Shown here: piece after piece, positions 45,387-56,422 of the stretch | Layout: each line of letters starts with the position of its first letter | Numbering within the stretch: the stretch's first letter is position 1 | From: Blumeriella jaapii | Lineage: Eukaryota; Ascomycota; Leotiomycetes; Helotiales; Drepanopezizaceae | Direction of reading: 5' to 3' | DNA: 64,000 bases | NCBI GenBank assembly: GCA_009599575.1 | Contig: VWND01000004.1 | Span: 736,001 to 800,000 of the forward strand | Program-made: the position numbers and the translations under genes | Notes under the pieces: model-generated | Told to the model about the DNA's origin: nothing | Seen by the model: only the letters and a program-made list of their open reading frames with translations | The model's database searches: none

Positions 45387-45654
45387 TGTGACGATTCACT
45401 CTGTTGCCACCTCTCGTGTCACCCCAGCAACTACGTATAGCTGCAAGCTCCCTGGTCTCCTGGTGGGTCTCCCCATCAACTGTGGAGACTATCATGTATA
45501 TAAGGCTCTCTCCCCTTAGCAACCTCTGCCTTCTGCAATTGTTGATTCTAAGTGAATATCTTTGTTACAAAACCAAAGGCTCGTTTCTCATATCATATGA
45601 ACTCGGCGACCAGTTGACTGATCTCCCAGCCCTCCGACTGATTAAATCGTCACA
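45387..45654 (+). repeat. 5' LTR of the young chromovirus
   Basis: Starts TGTGACGA and ends TCGTCACA, an 8-bp inverted terminal pair. A TATATAA box lies at 45497-45503, and TTGTTGAT, the likely start of the transcript, at 45539-45546. Confidence 0.93.
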
Positions 45655-45656
45655 TT

Positions 45657-45665
45657 ATCAACAAC
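45657..45665 (+). promoter_or_regulatory. Primer binding site, probably self-primed
   Basis: ATCAACAAC begins two bases after the 5' LTR. It is not the complement of a familiar tRNA 3' end, but it is the exact complement of GTTGTTGAT inside the 3' LTR (and 8 of 9 bases in the 5' LTR). That segment lies about 40 bp downstream of the TATA box, where transcription should start. This is the arrangement of Tf1-type self-priming chromoviruses. Confidence 0.65.
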
Positions 45666-45777
45666 TCTTTTTCTACGCTGGCGACGGCGTAAACTATCTC
45701 TCCTCTCGAATTCCTCACGGGTCACACCAAGATGATCGACCGGTCGTGAGAAGGCCTATTTCCGCACTTCGCGAAGG

Positions 45778-47259
45778 ATGGCTCCTGTTCAACGATCCCC
45801 CCCTCAGCAGAGCTTTTCAGCTCCTGCTACTACACCTCAACCTTCCTCTCAATCAGCGAAGAAGCAGCCTCCCCCAAAAGCTTCTTCTTCTGAAAAACAG
45901 TCCTCCCCCCGAGGAAAAAAGAACAAAGGAAAGGGCAGAGCGCCAACCACTTCGCCTGCCACCTTTTCCTTGCAGCCTAGCGCTGAGAGCGTTCAGTTGA
46001 GACTTTTGCAAAATCAACTGAAGAAAGCGCAAAAGCGTGAACGACAATTCCTGGAAACTATACGACTGCGACAGACCCTTTAATCAGAGCGTTTAATAAA
46101 ATCTATCGAACGTGCTTCTGCCAGTCGCGAATCTGCTGCTTCTCTTCGCAACGTCTTATTTCAACCAACAGACGCTGCAAACCAATCTCCACGCTTTTCG
46201 CGAACTCTTTTTAGATCTTCCCCTGACGGCCAAGACCCTAGCGCGCTTTTTAAACGCTATGGTTCTCATTTATCTGCTGACTCTCGACTAGCTCGTATAA
46301 AGCGCGTTCCGAACCTTGAGTTTAAGCTAGATGATGGTGAAAATTACAAAGCACGCCATTGAGAAACTAGAGTTTTCGACAACCTCGAACTTTACCACGA
46401 CTATTTCGCTGGCGATCGATCCCGCAAGAATTATATATTCGATCAGACCGAAGGCGTGGCAAGGGAGTTCCTGACCCCGCGTATTTTAGACCGTTTCGAC
46501 CTTACACTTCCCGAAGAATTAATGAAAGAGGTCGCCGATTTCCTGGCCGACTTTTCAGACGTTCAGAAGGCGGAAAACGAGTTCAAGATGCTTGCAATAA
46601 GTACGCACGACGACTTTTGGCGATTTTACCTGCGATTTTCCATCTTCGCAGCGAACGCCCAAATACGGACTGACAAACAGCTTCGAAACGCCCTTCGCGA
46701 CAAAATACCAAAGCGTTTACGAGAAAAGCTGCATTTGGAATGGGCGCGTACAACGATCTTCAAGGATTGGCTCACCGCCGTCCGTCAAGAAGAACAAGGT
46801 CAGTTGGCTGAACGAACTTTATACGCGAGTCGCTTTTTAACCAAGTCTACCACCTATCAAGATGGTAGATTCTCAACCAAAGCGTACTACGAGTCAAATC
46901 GTACGTACGAGAGTCGTCCAAATGCTTCACAAGCTCCCCCTCAGCCCCCTGTTTTTTCTCCTCCTCCACGCCAGAACGCCCCCCCTGGCGTTCTTCCCTT
47001 TCGATCGGACCAACGACAACGCTCGTCCTTTACTCCACACCAAAAGGTTCGAGGCCAATCTGCACGACCCTTTACGGGCCGACCCTCGGTTCCACCCAAA
47101 GGCCCTCCCAGGCTGGTAGGTGTAAACGAGGTCGAACCGGCCGAGAATTCGCCCTCTAATAATGGTAGTAAAGACGAAAACCCTCCTCCAGACGACTTCC
47201 AAAACGCATACGAGGAAGTCGAAGGCTCTCCCGCCAGTCGAGGAAACGCCCAGGTCTAA
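45778..47259 (+). pseudogene. gag of the young chromovirus, broken
   Basis: The frame opens at ATG 45778 (MAPVQRSPPQQSFSAP) with a Pro/Ser/Lys-rich head. It is interrupted in the same frame by TAA 46081-46083 and TGA 46360-46362, and continues 46456-47259 with the capsid-like core (EVADFLADFSDVQKAENEFK, FRLRFSIFAANA-type, KIPKRLREKLHLEWART) and a disordered tail. It stops at TAA 47257-47259. No CCHC zinc knuckle is visible. TAA at 46081 most simply comes from CAA by C-to-T change, as in RIP. Structural protein of the virus-like particle in an active relative. Confidence 0.85.
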
Positions 47260-47279
47260 GCAAAGCCTTCTTCTTAGGC

Positions 47280-50200
47280 GTGTTGCGCGATATGCGTTAC
47301 CTTAACGTTCGAAAGCTTTTTGATGGCGATTCACTGACAATCCCCGTTACACTCACCAAGAATGGCCTTTCGTACAAGGTGAAAGCGCTCGCCGACTCTA
47401 AAGCGAACGGTTATGCGTTGATCGATTCGGCGCTGATCAAGTCCCTTTTTTTTTTTTTAAAACCTTTGATTCAACTTTTCCCGGCTTCTTTTCCTGTAAA
47501 AGGGTATAATAGAGCTCGTGGCCATTTAATTACACATTTTACGCTTCTCAACCTTATTATTAACAATCGAATACAATCGTTTACTCTTTTCTTAATCACC
47601 AACCTCGGAAATCATAGTGTGATTTTAGAAAGAGCTTGGCTGGCCGAATACCAAGTTCTACTAGACTGTAATAAACGCAAGCTTTATTGGCCGAAGTCTT
47701 ATCCTCCCATAGCCTTTTACGCTCGTTGTATTAAAATCTTTCATTTGCACCTCCGAAAGATTTAATCTCGCCACCAAAACGACGCTGTGAGACGTGACAA
47801 GAACCTTGACCAATTGTGGCAGACTTACGACGCTGTGCGGAGCGCGAAAAGGTCGAATTTCACTCGCGGTGCCAATTTCGATGGCGACGCCAGTGGGATA
47901 ATACAAGAAATTACACCACCTTCCCAGGCTGCCGATCCCCCTTCTATTATTTCTTCTCCTTCTCTTCTCCCTTCGTCAGAACAGCTTCCTCGTTCTACGA
48001 AAAACAGTTACACCAAAGACCGAAAGAAAGCCCTCGCCGCGATGGCCTTTCAGCTTAATATAATCGATAGTTCAGACAAGCCACCTCCTGAACCTCCCAA
48101 ACGACCAGTTCGAAGACGAATCCCTCAACCTACTGCTTACCCAATCTCCATCTGCCAGATCACTACACACGCTTTCAAGCTGATCTCCAGAAAAGAAGCA
48201 GTTGAAGTGTTTTCAACCTCCCTGTACGAGATCGACAGAATACTAAACGACCTTACGTACAACACTTCCCTTAAAACCCAATTTCACAGTCTTTTCGAAC
48301 GTTTCAGGACCAATGAAATATCGATTTCGACCCTTTCAACCAGCTTAGCAGAGCTAACTTCGAATAAACCTTCCTTCGAATCTCTTCTCCCGAAGTACAA
48401 AAACCTCGAACACGTGTTTTAAGGCCGCCAGTAACGAGCTAGCCCCTCACCGGCCCTACGACCACAAGATCGAGCTCATTGTAAGTGAGAAAGAGCTGAA
48501 ATACATTCCTTTATACAAAATGTCGATTCCGGAACTCGAAATTGTCAAGACCTATCTGCAAAATAACCTTGACAAAGGCTTTATCGAACCTTCCACCGCT
48601 CCTTTCGCTGCTCCAGTGCTTTTCGCCAAAAAACCCGACGGTTTACTGCGTTTCTGTATCGACTATCGAGCCCTTAATAATATTACTCGTAAGGATCGCT
48701 ACCTCCTCCCTTTTATCGATGAGACCTTTGCTCGTTTCTCGGGAGCGCGAATCTTTACGAAGCTCGATATTCGTCAAGCCTTTCATAGAATTCGAATGGA
48801 CCCCGCCAGTAAAGAACTGACGACGTTTCGTACGCGTTACGGCGCCTATAAATGCAAGGTGCTACCTTTTGGCCTTACTAATGGACCCGCAACTTACCAA
48901 CGTTATATAAACGACGTTCTTTTCGATTATTTGAACGATTTCTGCATTGCATACCTGGATAATATTCTTATTTATTCGTCCGACCTTTTGGAACACGCTA
49001 CACACGTTCGCAAAGTGCTCCAAAGGCTCGCTGACGCTGAATTACAGGCCGATATTCGGAAGTCTGAATTCAACGTTACACGGACCCGTTACCTAGGCTT
49101 TATTATCTCGATTGAAGGCCTAAAGGTAGATTCAGAGAAAGTTTCCGTGGTCGCCTATTGAAAGCCTTCTACTATTGTAAAAGGTGTACAGAGCTTTTTT
49201 GGTTTTTGTAACTTCTACCGACGTTATTCGAGACTACGGTATAATTGCAAAGCCTCTGGTCCATTTGACCAAGGCTAACGTTTTTTACAATTTCACTTCT
49301 GAATGTCAGAAGAGTTTCGACCTCTTTACACTAGCCCTTACTACTGCACCAGTTCTACAACATTACAAGCAAGACCTTCTCTGCATATTGGAAACTAACG
49401 CTTCCGACGGCGTAATAGCTTTTGTGCTTTCGCAACTCCATAGCGACGACTGGCTCCCAGTCGCCTACTTCAGCAAAACCATGGCCCCCGCAGAGCTAAA
49501 CTACGTCGTACACGATAAAGAGATGCTCGCAATCGTGAGATTTCTAGGCAACTTTCGTGCTGAATTGGCTGGCTCAGTTCATCAGATTAAAATAATCACT
49601 GATTACAAGGCCTTGGAGTACTTTATGACCTCCAAACTTTTGAACGCTCGACAGGCACGCTGGGCCGAATTCCTCGCCGATTACAACTTTCTTATTACGT
49701 ACAAACCAGGTAAACACAACTCTCTGGCTGACGCACTGACACGTCGTACGAGCGAACTCGACCGTCAAAACTCTCTTAAACGCACCCAGCGCCTGCAAAT
49801 CCTTTTCCGAGCCGATCAGATCGATCACCGCCTTTTGATTAAAAAACTTCGACCTTCCACGGCCTCCGAAACAGCTGTTTCTATCGTTGAAATAGCTGAT
49901 TTCTTACCCGTATTCCGTGTCGTTAACCAGCTTTTCTACGCTAATCGCACAGCTAGCAGCCTGATGGCCTTCCGAAAAGAAGCTGTACGAGACGCTACGA
50001 AAGGGAACGATAACAACACTCCGTATACACTTAAACGCGACCTGCTGCTATATCACGGCCGCCTAATAATACCAGACGTCGATCACTTTCGTTTGGCCCT
50101 TGTACGAGAAGTGCACGACCAGATTTCCACCGCTCACTCCAGCGCTCGCAAGACTACGCAATTGCTTTCGGACCAATACTATTGGCGAAGTATAACAGCT

Positions 50201-51517
50201 TTTGTAAAACAATACTGTCGCAATTGCCACGCTTGTCGAAGGAGTTCTGTTCCAAGAGATAAGCGCCCCGGCCTTCTTCAGCCTCTTTCTGTTCCTGACC
50301 ATTCTTGGGAGCACGTTATAATGGATTTTTGCAGCTTTAACAAAGACAAACACGGTTACGATAACGTGTTCGTAGTAATAAATCGCTTTTCCAAGCAAGC
50401 CATTTCGATCTCTTGCCATAAGAATATCGACGCTCGAAGCCTCGCCAAATTGTATATATTCCACGTGTACAGGTATTTTGGCCCTCTAAAGAGTATTATT
50501 AGCGATCGTGGCCCCCAGTATTGGTTTATCTTCTGGTTTGAATTGAACAAAATACTCGGTACGCAACTGAAGCTTTCGATAGCCGCTCATTTTGAAACCG
50601 ACGGTCAGACCGAAATTTACAACCAATACCTGCAAAAACGCTTTCGACCCTTCGTAAACTTTTATTAAGACGATTGGAACGAATTTCTCCCAATGATGGA
50701 TTTCGCCCAAATGGTCCTTCTTTACGAGAGTCTAGATGGCCTTTCACCCTTTGAAATTGTATACGGTTACACTCCTCATACCAATTGGAACTGGAAGCTC
50801 GATATTTCCCCCTCCCCCAACCCCTCACACAAGCTAAACGCAGACGAAGCTCGTACGTACGCTCGCCGCCACTACGACGCCTGGAACCTCGCCAAATCGC
50901 ATCTCTAATAAGCCCACGACAAAATGAAAAGGAGTGCGAATAAGTTTCGCCGCGCGAACGATTTTGACGTTGGCGACTACGTATGGCTCGATATGCGTCC
51001 ATTTCCGACCTCCCGGCCCTTCCGCAAACTCGACAATCCTACAAACGGCCCTTTCAAAGTTGTAGCCAAAATTTTCGACAACGCTTTTAAGCTAGACCTT
51101 CCCAATACTATGAACGTACATCCAGTTTTTCACGCTAGTCGACTGCGTAAAGCAGCTGACGACGCGCTTCCAGATCAGGTTAACTCAGCCCCTGAATTTA
51201 TTAATATAACTGGTGAGCTTAAATACGAAGTCGAAGAATTGATCGCCTGTCGAATGCAGCGGAAGACCCTTCAGTACAAAGCTTCTTGGGTAGGCTTAGA
51301 TGAAAATCTCACGTGGTACCCCGCGTTTGACTTTATATACGCTTCCCTGAAGGTGCGCGACTTTTATTTGGCGCATAAGGAGCTCCCCGGTCCTTCTGCA
51401 AAACTTGTAGACTGGCTAAAAGCATATTCCGAAGGTTTGGACTCGTACGATCACTTGGATAGTGACGTACTAATAGATAAAAGCTCGAGGGCGCGCTTTT
51501 TTCGGACGGGGGGGTAG
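47280..51517 (+). pseudogene. pol of the young chromovirus, broken
   Basis: Domains in order: aspartic protease (47280-47765; the active-site D-S-G reads ADSKANGYALID), spacer, reverse transcriptase (about 48484-49161; FAKKPDGLLRFCIDYRALNN, FTKLDIRQAFHRIRMDP), RNase H (about 49260-49760; ILETNASDGVIAFVLSQ, YFSKTMAPAELNYVVHDKE), integrase with zinc-binding HHCC (YCRNCHACRR), then MDFCSF, SDRGPQY and HFETDGQTE as the DDE residues, and a chromodomain (about 51210-51370; YEVEELIACRMQRKTLQYKA). The polymerase motif reads YLDN instead of YLDD (AAT at 48961-48963). Frames change near 48420 and 49212; at both sites the old copy has two more T. TGA at 49159-49161 replaces an expected TGG. The stop TAG 51515-51517 lies in the polypurine tract directly before the 3' LTR. 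Confidence 0.9.
51508..51517 (+). promoter_or_regulatory. Polypurine tract of the young chromovirus
   Basis: GGGGGGGTAG ends at the base before the 3' LTR, the expected position for the plus-strand primer. The final TAG is also the pol stop codon. The old copy has the complementary run at 39636-39645. Confidence 0.75.
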
Positions 51518-51785
51518 TATGACGATTCACTCTGTTGCCACCTCTCGTGTCACCCCAGCAACTACGTATAGCTGCAAGCTCCCTGGTCTCCTGGTGGATC
51601 TCCCCATCAACTGTGGAGACTATCATATATATAAGGCTCTCTTCCCTTAGCAATCTCTGCCTTTTGCAGTTGTTGATTCTAAGTGAATATCTTTGTTACA
51701 AAACCAAAAGCTCGTTTCTCATATCATGTGAACTCGGCGACCAGTTGACTGATCTCCCAGCCCTCCGACTGATTAGATCGTCACA
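51518..51785 (+). repeat. 3' LTR of the young chromovirus
   Basis: 268 bp, same length as the 5' LTR, with 10 transition differences and no other change. The first dinucleotide is TA instead of TG, itself a G-to-A change. Confidence 0.93.
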
Positions 51786-51790
51786 ATCCT

Positions 51791-51910
51791 TCGCGAAATA
51801 CGGAAATAAGCCTTCTTACGACCGGTCGATCACCTTGATGTAACCCGTAAAAAATTCGAAGGAAAAGATAGTTTACGCCGTCGCCAGCGTAAAAAAAAAG
51901 TTGTTAATAA
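51791..51910 (-). pseudogene. Leader of the old chromovirus copy, beyond the young insertion
   Basis: Minus-strand continuation of the old copy between the insertion site and its 5' LTR. It matches, in reverse complement, the untranslated leader of the young copy (45655-45775). The leader includes CTACGCTGGCGACGGCGTAAAC-like sequence and the RIP-changed primer site (ATTAACAAC). Confidence 0.85.
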
Positions 51911-52172
51911 TATAACGATCTAATCAGTCGAAAGGCTGGAAAATCAATCAACTGGTCGCCGTATTCACATGATATAAAACGAGCCTTTGGTTTTGTAACA
52001 AAGATATTTACTTAAAATCAACAACTGCAAAAGGCAGAGGTTGCTAAAAGGAGAAAGCCTTATATACATAATAGTTTCCACAGTTGATAGAAGACCCACC
52101 AGAAGACCAGGGAGCTTGCAACTATACGTAGTTGCTGGGGTGACGCGAGGGGCAAACGAGTGAGTCGTCACA
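51911..52172 (-). repeat. Old copy 5' LTR (right)
   Basis: 262 bp, paired with 39374-39635, followed by the AAAGG duplication. Its outer end keeps TCGTCACA; its inner end reads TATAACGA where the intact family has TGTGACGA. Confidence 0.9.
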
Positions 52173-52529
52173 AAAGGTAGACTTGATGCAGCCAAGATGT
52201 ATATGATGTTTGGTGTTCTTTTATCTAGCCGCTTTTCAACGAATGTTATGTATTCCCAATCTTAAAGATGCATCGAATCGAAATGTTTTTCCAAAAATGT
52301 GTATGTACAAATTTGTCGAATTATCTTCTGTATGTCGATTTGCTCCACGAAGTTGATATACAGATTTAACCTTCCTTTTTCAAGGATTCGCAATCGCCAT
52401 CACTAAGGCTAAATAGCGGTGTGCAATTTTTTAGATTCGAGAGTTTATTTTCCAAAGCGGCCAGATAAAAAAGACTAAACGTAGCACACTTACCTTGGCT
52501 ACTGTACTACGTCAGGTTCAGCAAGTTTA

Positions 52530-52579
52530 CCTTGGCTACCTTGGCTGCTGGGGGTGCAGACACTTTTTGCACGCTACTG
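52530..52579 (-). repeat. Right TIR of the Tc1/impala-like element
   Basis: Inverted partner of 39323-39369, followed by TA at 52580-52581. The motif CCTTGGCTACC is repeated once more just inside, near 52490. Confidence 0.8.
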
Positions 52580-53750
52580 TACTGTACTGTACATACTGTA
52601 GCTATGTAATGGAAGCTCTATGAGATGAGCGTTCTTGGCAATGTTTGATTTTACTCACCTTCCTATTCTTCGTATCTGCAGGGTTGGCTGCTGTTCATTT
52701 TGGGTGTGCAGCTGACATTAAATTTACCAGGTAAAGCATTTTCAAATAGGCTTTACTGTACAGTACTGTACCAGACCATTGGTACTTTGCACACGGCTGT
52801 GTATGAAGCGATGTTGAAGCGCAAGAGAGGTACAGATCTCCGATGGATGGGAAGAGCAAAGAATCACGTCCAGGGTAGCTGGGCCGCTTTTCATCTTGTA
52901 AGTAGCGTAGCTTACTTGCTGATACGCTCGCTCGTCTTTTCCCAGGCAAAGCAGACGAGGCGAGATGTTCCCGCTTTTTGCGCAGTTTTCTTTGCTTTTG
53001 TTCGCATAAGCCTCTTCGACATCTGGTAAGGGATTACATACATACTGTACTTCAAGCTTCGCTTGCGGCTGAATGTAGAAAGATGCCCGATGAGATGCAT
53101 GCGTTGGCATCCACCTGCAAGCAGAACCAGCCCCTCTAACGGTCGGAGTTTGGCCGCGTTGAGCAACTTGCAGCAATACTTGGATATAACCGTTGAAGAG
53201 TTTGAGGCCGTGGTGATTGTGGCGTGACCCAATACTCGGCCACACATTTCCATCCCGGGCAGCATTCTCCGAGTATCAATCCAATCCAAGCCAAAGCAGT
53301 CTTCCCAGCCAAGGATGGCAGTCGAGCACGCGCGGCACGTGCTCGAGATGCCCTGCCCAGTCAGCTCATACCCTGTCTCTTCTCAGCAATTCTGATATCT
53401 CCTCTCCTCTCCCCTTCCCCTCTCCTCCACAACGCCTCTACAAGCAGGTTCGTGGTGCAAGCGACCGGAGATCTCGCGGATACGAGAGTCCTGAGCGGCG
53501 GAGGCGCATGACTAGACTAGACGGCAGGGAAGAATCTCTCATGGACTTTCCCCTCCTGGAAGATGTCCTGGATGGAGGAAATGCGGCTTGAAAGCTCCCC
53601 AGATGTGAAATACCGGTATCTTACTAGTAGGTAACTAGTTGCGCAAAGATTGGTCTTGCCTTTTGCCTTTATACACTCGTCGTGTTCTTTCGTCTCTCCT
53701 TACCCCCCCTCTCTCTTTTTGTTTAGAATTTGGTTTAAGCCGTCGCCGCT
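52580..53750. promoter_or_regulatory. Upstream region of the carboxylesterase gene
   Basis: 1.2 kb with GTACTGTAC motifs (52576-52590, 52756-52770), a TCTCCTCTCC-rich pyrimidine tract (53396-53425) and a second C/T tract directly before the start codon (53692-53720). No ORF here resembles a protein. Confidence 0.45.
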
Positions 53751-55582
53751 ATGAGGCCCTCGATATTGGCAGCACTCGCGACTGGAGTCTGCGTCCATGG
53801 TCTAGCGCTGGAGGAACGGACATACGGTTGGACTATAGGGCAGACCGTGCAAACCAACAGTGGACCAGTCACTGGACATGCTGCAAAGAACAATTCGCAG
53901 GTTTCAGAGTACTTGGGAATTCGATATGGACAAGCACCAATTGGAGACTTGAGGTTTGCGGCGCCGGTGAAGTTCACAGGCAACCGTTCCATTGATGGGA
54001 GCTCCTTCGTAAGTCTTTGCCAGCGCGCAAATCACCACGCGCTAAAACATTTGCGAAGGGTCCTTCTTGTCCAGTCAAGAAATCTAGCAGTGCACCGCCT
54101 ACTCTCGATTCACTTGATGCGGCGAATGTAACGATGGCTGGGGTGTATACGCTGGGACTTCTAAGCGACAGTAATCTAAGATTCAGTGAAGACTGCCTGT
54201 ACCTGAATGTGTGGACCAAGCCACAGAACGACGAGAAAAAGAAGGCGGTACTGGTCTGGATACATGGCGGCGGATTCAGTACTGGAGGCTCCTCTATTCC
54301 CGGCTATAATGGTGCCAATTTGGCTGGGCAGGAGGATGTTGTGGTCGTCTCCTTCAAGTGACGTTCCCTACTCGACGCGAGAAGGCTCTCGGCTAAAATC
54401 CTTTATAGCTATCGACTACAAATTCTCGGGTTCCCAGGAGGCAGCTCAGCTACAGCTAATGTCGCCCTCCTGGACCAGAGGCTTGCGGTTGAATGGGTCC
54501 GAGACAACATCGAGCAATTTGGTGGAGATCCGGCAAGGATCACTCTCTTTGGGCAGTCAGCTGGAGCAGCCTCCATAGACATGTATTCATATGCCTGGAC
54601 CAAGGATCCCATTGCTACCGGCTTCATTCCTGAAAGTGGAAACGCCATCGGCTGGGGACTTCCAAACTCTGCGTTCGCTGCGTCGGCTTGGTACGACACC
54701 AGCAGTACCCTTGGCTGTGGAGATTCCAATTCGGACTCGGAAGCTGTTCTCTCCTGCATGCGTCGACAGAACTATACCGCCGTCCTGGACGCCACCCCGG
54801 AAGCGAAGGGAACTTCATCAATCCTTGGGTTCTTCGGCCCAACAGTCGACGATACCCTCGTGTTCTCCGACTATCGTTCCCGAACACCAGCCAAGGTCCC
54901 CATGCTGATAGGCAACAACGACTACGAAGGAGGGCTGTTCCGCACGCAGTTCGGGCTGGCCGGCCAATTCTACCCAGACAAGTTCTGGACAGCCTTGAAC
55001 CTTCAAGCGTTCACCTGCCCGACTGGCATCCGCGCAAATCTGTCTGTGGCAGCAGGCAACCCGACTTGGCGATACCGCTATCACGGCGTCTTCCCCAACC
55101 TTGACATCTCGAGCGAGGGCGGAGCGTACCACGTCGCTGAAGTGCCGATGCTCTTCAACACTGCAACAGAAAACATTCCTGCTACCCCCGAACAAGTCAG
55201 CATTGGGAATTACATGCGTGGAGCATGGGCTGCGTTCGCCAAGGATCCTACTGATGGCTTGACAGCCTACGGATGGCCTAGATTTGACCCGAGTAAGGAC
55301 TCGCTGGTTAGGCTGGCATACAAGAATATCACGGGCCCGAACTTGATCAATCCGTACAGATACGATGCGGACTGCGTGTTTGTGAACACTAGTAGCACCG
55401 ATAGCAGTGTCAACATTCCAGATCTGCCAGATCTCGGTGCGAACGTCACCCCGACGGCGAACAGTAGTACCGTGACGCCTACCGTGACGAGTACGCCACT
55501 TGGCGTCGTCAATGCCGGGGGACGATTGGGGGTGAGTGTGTGGGCTGGACTGGGTGGATTGTTGGTAGCTGGGTTGATGTGA
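53751..55582 (+). CDS. Secreted type-B carboxylesterase / lipase, possible GPI anchor
   Basis: Three exons, 53751-54008, 54059-54357 and 54409-55582. The introns of 50 and 51 nt (GTAAGT...CGAAG, GTGACG...TTATAG) join in frame to 576 residues. The N-terminal MRPSILAALATGVCVHGLAL is a signal peptide. The alpha/beta-hydrolase features of the carboxylesterase/cholinesterase family are all present: YLGIRYGQAPIGDLRFAAP, SEDCLYLNVW, VLVWIHGGGFSTGGSS (oxyanion hole), NYRLQILGFPGG, and the nucleophile elbow FGQSAGAAS with Ser236. The acid is probably the Glu in NNDYEGGLF and the base the His in GGAYHVAEVPMLF. Several N-glycosylation sequons occur. The C-terminus is a Ser/Thr/Pro linker then a hydrophobic tail (VWAGLGGLLVAGLM), typical of GPI-anchor attachment. 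Substrate cannot be told from sequence; such enzymes split esters outside the cell. Frame intact. Confidence 0.92.
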
Positions 55583-56391
55583 TGATAATATAAAAATGCG
55601 GGAAAAGCACTGAGCACCTCTTTTTTGTGCATATGTTGAACGAAATATATTGCATTTTGGATTCTCATGCCGACTTTGTTTCGGGTCAAGTTGAGAGAGC
55701 CTGTGCGTAAAGTCGACAATAATTAAATTTTAGTAGAGGTGCAGCTTTCAATGCTGTGTCTTCGTCTTCATATCTGTTGTATCTATCAGATGCCACTGCG
55801 AGCATATACGATGTTCTGTCGCTTGACATCAATAAGACCAGTAAGAAACGGTTTTTGCGATTTCTGCAATCCACTCCTAAGACTTTGACTCAAGGGCTTG
55901 CAGCACCTAAACGTGGTAGCCACGCATACTTGAAAGACTCCGACACTATGGATCCAGCCAAAAGTTGACTTCTCACCTGCGTTTATCACTCACCTCATCT
56001 AGCTGCTGAATCATGGTATGATCGATGCCAGTAGCAAAGTAGGAAAGAGCCGACGCGCCGAGAGAAAGGATCATTTTCCCCCCCCTGCCGGGCACATCTC
56101 TCCCTCCTGATATGGTGGACAAAGAACAAAGACAACAATAGTTACTGCGAGTACACTTAAGTGACTATACATGAGACGGTGGTGGTGGTGGTGGAATGAA
56201 CCTCTCCCTGATTAGGCCTGTGCTTAGGTAGGTTGCTTGTTCTCGCTTAACTAGGGGCGTACGTAGCGCGCTGGGACGGAGCACCGTAACTACTGTAAGT
56301 TATCTGCTCCTGGTCACTGCCGATTTCAACAGATTAGGATTAGGGAACTGCTGTTCAGTTGTAGCAATCTCTCTCTCTTTCTTCCTTTCTT

Positions 56392-56422
<31 letters not shown>

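Larger units (their letters stand above)
45387..51785 (+). mobile_element. Young Ty3/gypsy chromovirus copy, complete structure
   Basis: Inner layer of the nest. The 6,399-bp element has 268-bp LTRs at both ends and a perfect ATCCT duplication. It contains gag, protease, reverse transcriptase, RNase H, integrase and a C-terminal chromodomain, which is the chromovirus order. It lies opposite in orientation to the older copy it entered. The two LTRs differ at 10 positions, all transitions, and the ORFs carry stops, so it is inactive but much less decayed than its host copy. Confidence 0.95.
39374..52172 (-). mobile_element. Old Ty3/gypsy chromovirus copy, minus strand, split
   Basis: Middle layer of the nest. 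Two 262-bp LTRs (39374-39635 and 51911-52172) lie in the same minus orientation and are flanked by the 5-bp duplication AAAGG (39369-39373 and 52173-52177). Subtracting the inserted younger copy and its extra duplication leaves 6,395 bp, almost exactly the length of the younger copy (6,399 bp). The interior is AT-rich, with stops in every gene, as expected from heavy RIP. Confidence 0.93.
39323..52579. mobile_element. Tc1/impala-like short element split by nested retroelements
   Basis: Outer layer of the nest. The left end CAGTAGGGTGCAAAAAGT (39323) and the right end, read on the minus strand from 52579, CAGTAGCGTGCAAAAAGT, are imperfect inverted repeats of about 47-50 bp. They continue with TCTGCAC and then AGCAGCCAAGGTAGCC. 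Each is flanked by TA (39321-39322, 52580-52581). The CAGT...GTGCAA-AAGT start and TA duplication are those of Tc1/impala elements. Only about 47 bp remain on the left and 407 bp (52173-52579) on the right outside the retroelement, so the uninterrupted element was about 450 bp, a MITE with no transposase. Confidence 0.8.

Noticed and set aside
52173..52529. Transposase remnant in the right part of the Tc1-like element
   Set aside because: No frame longer than a few dozen codons and no DDE-like motif; the uninterrupted element would be only about 450 bp.
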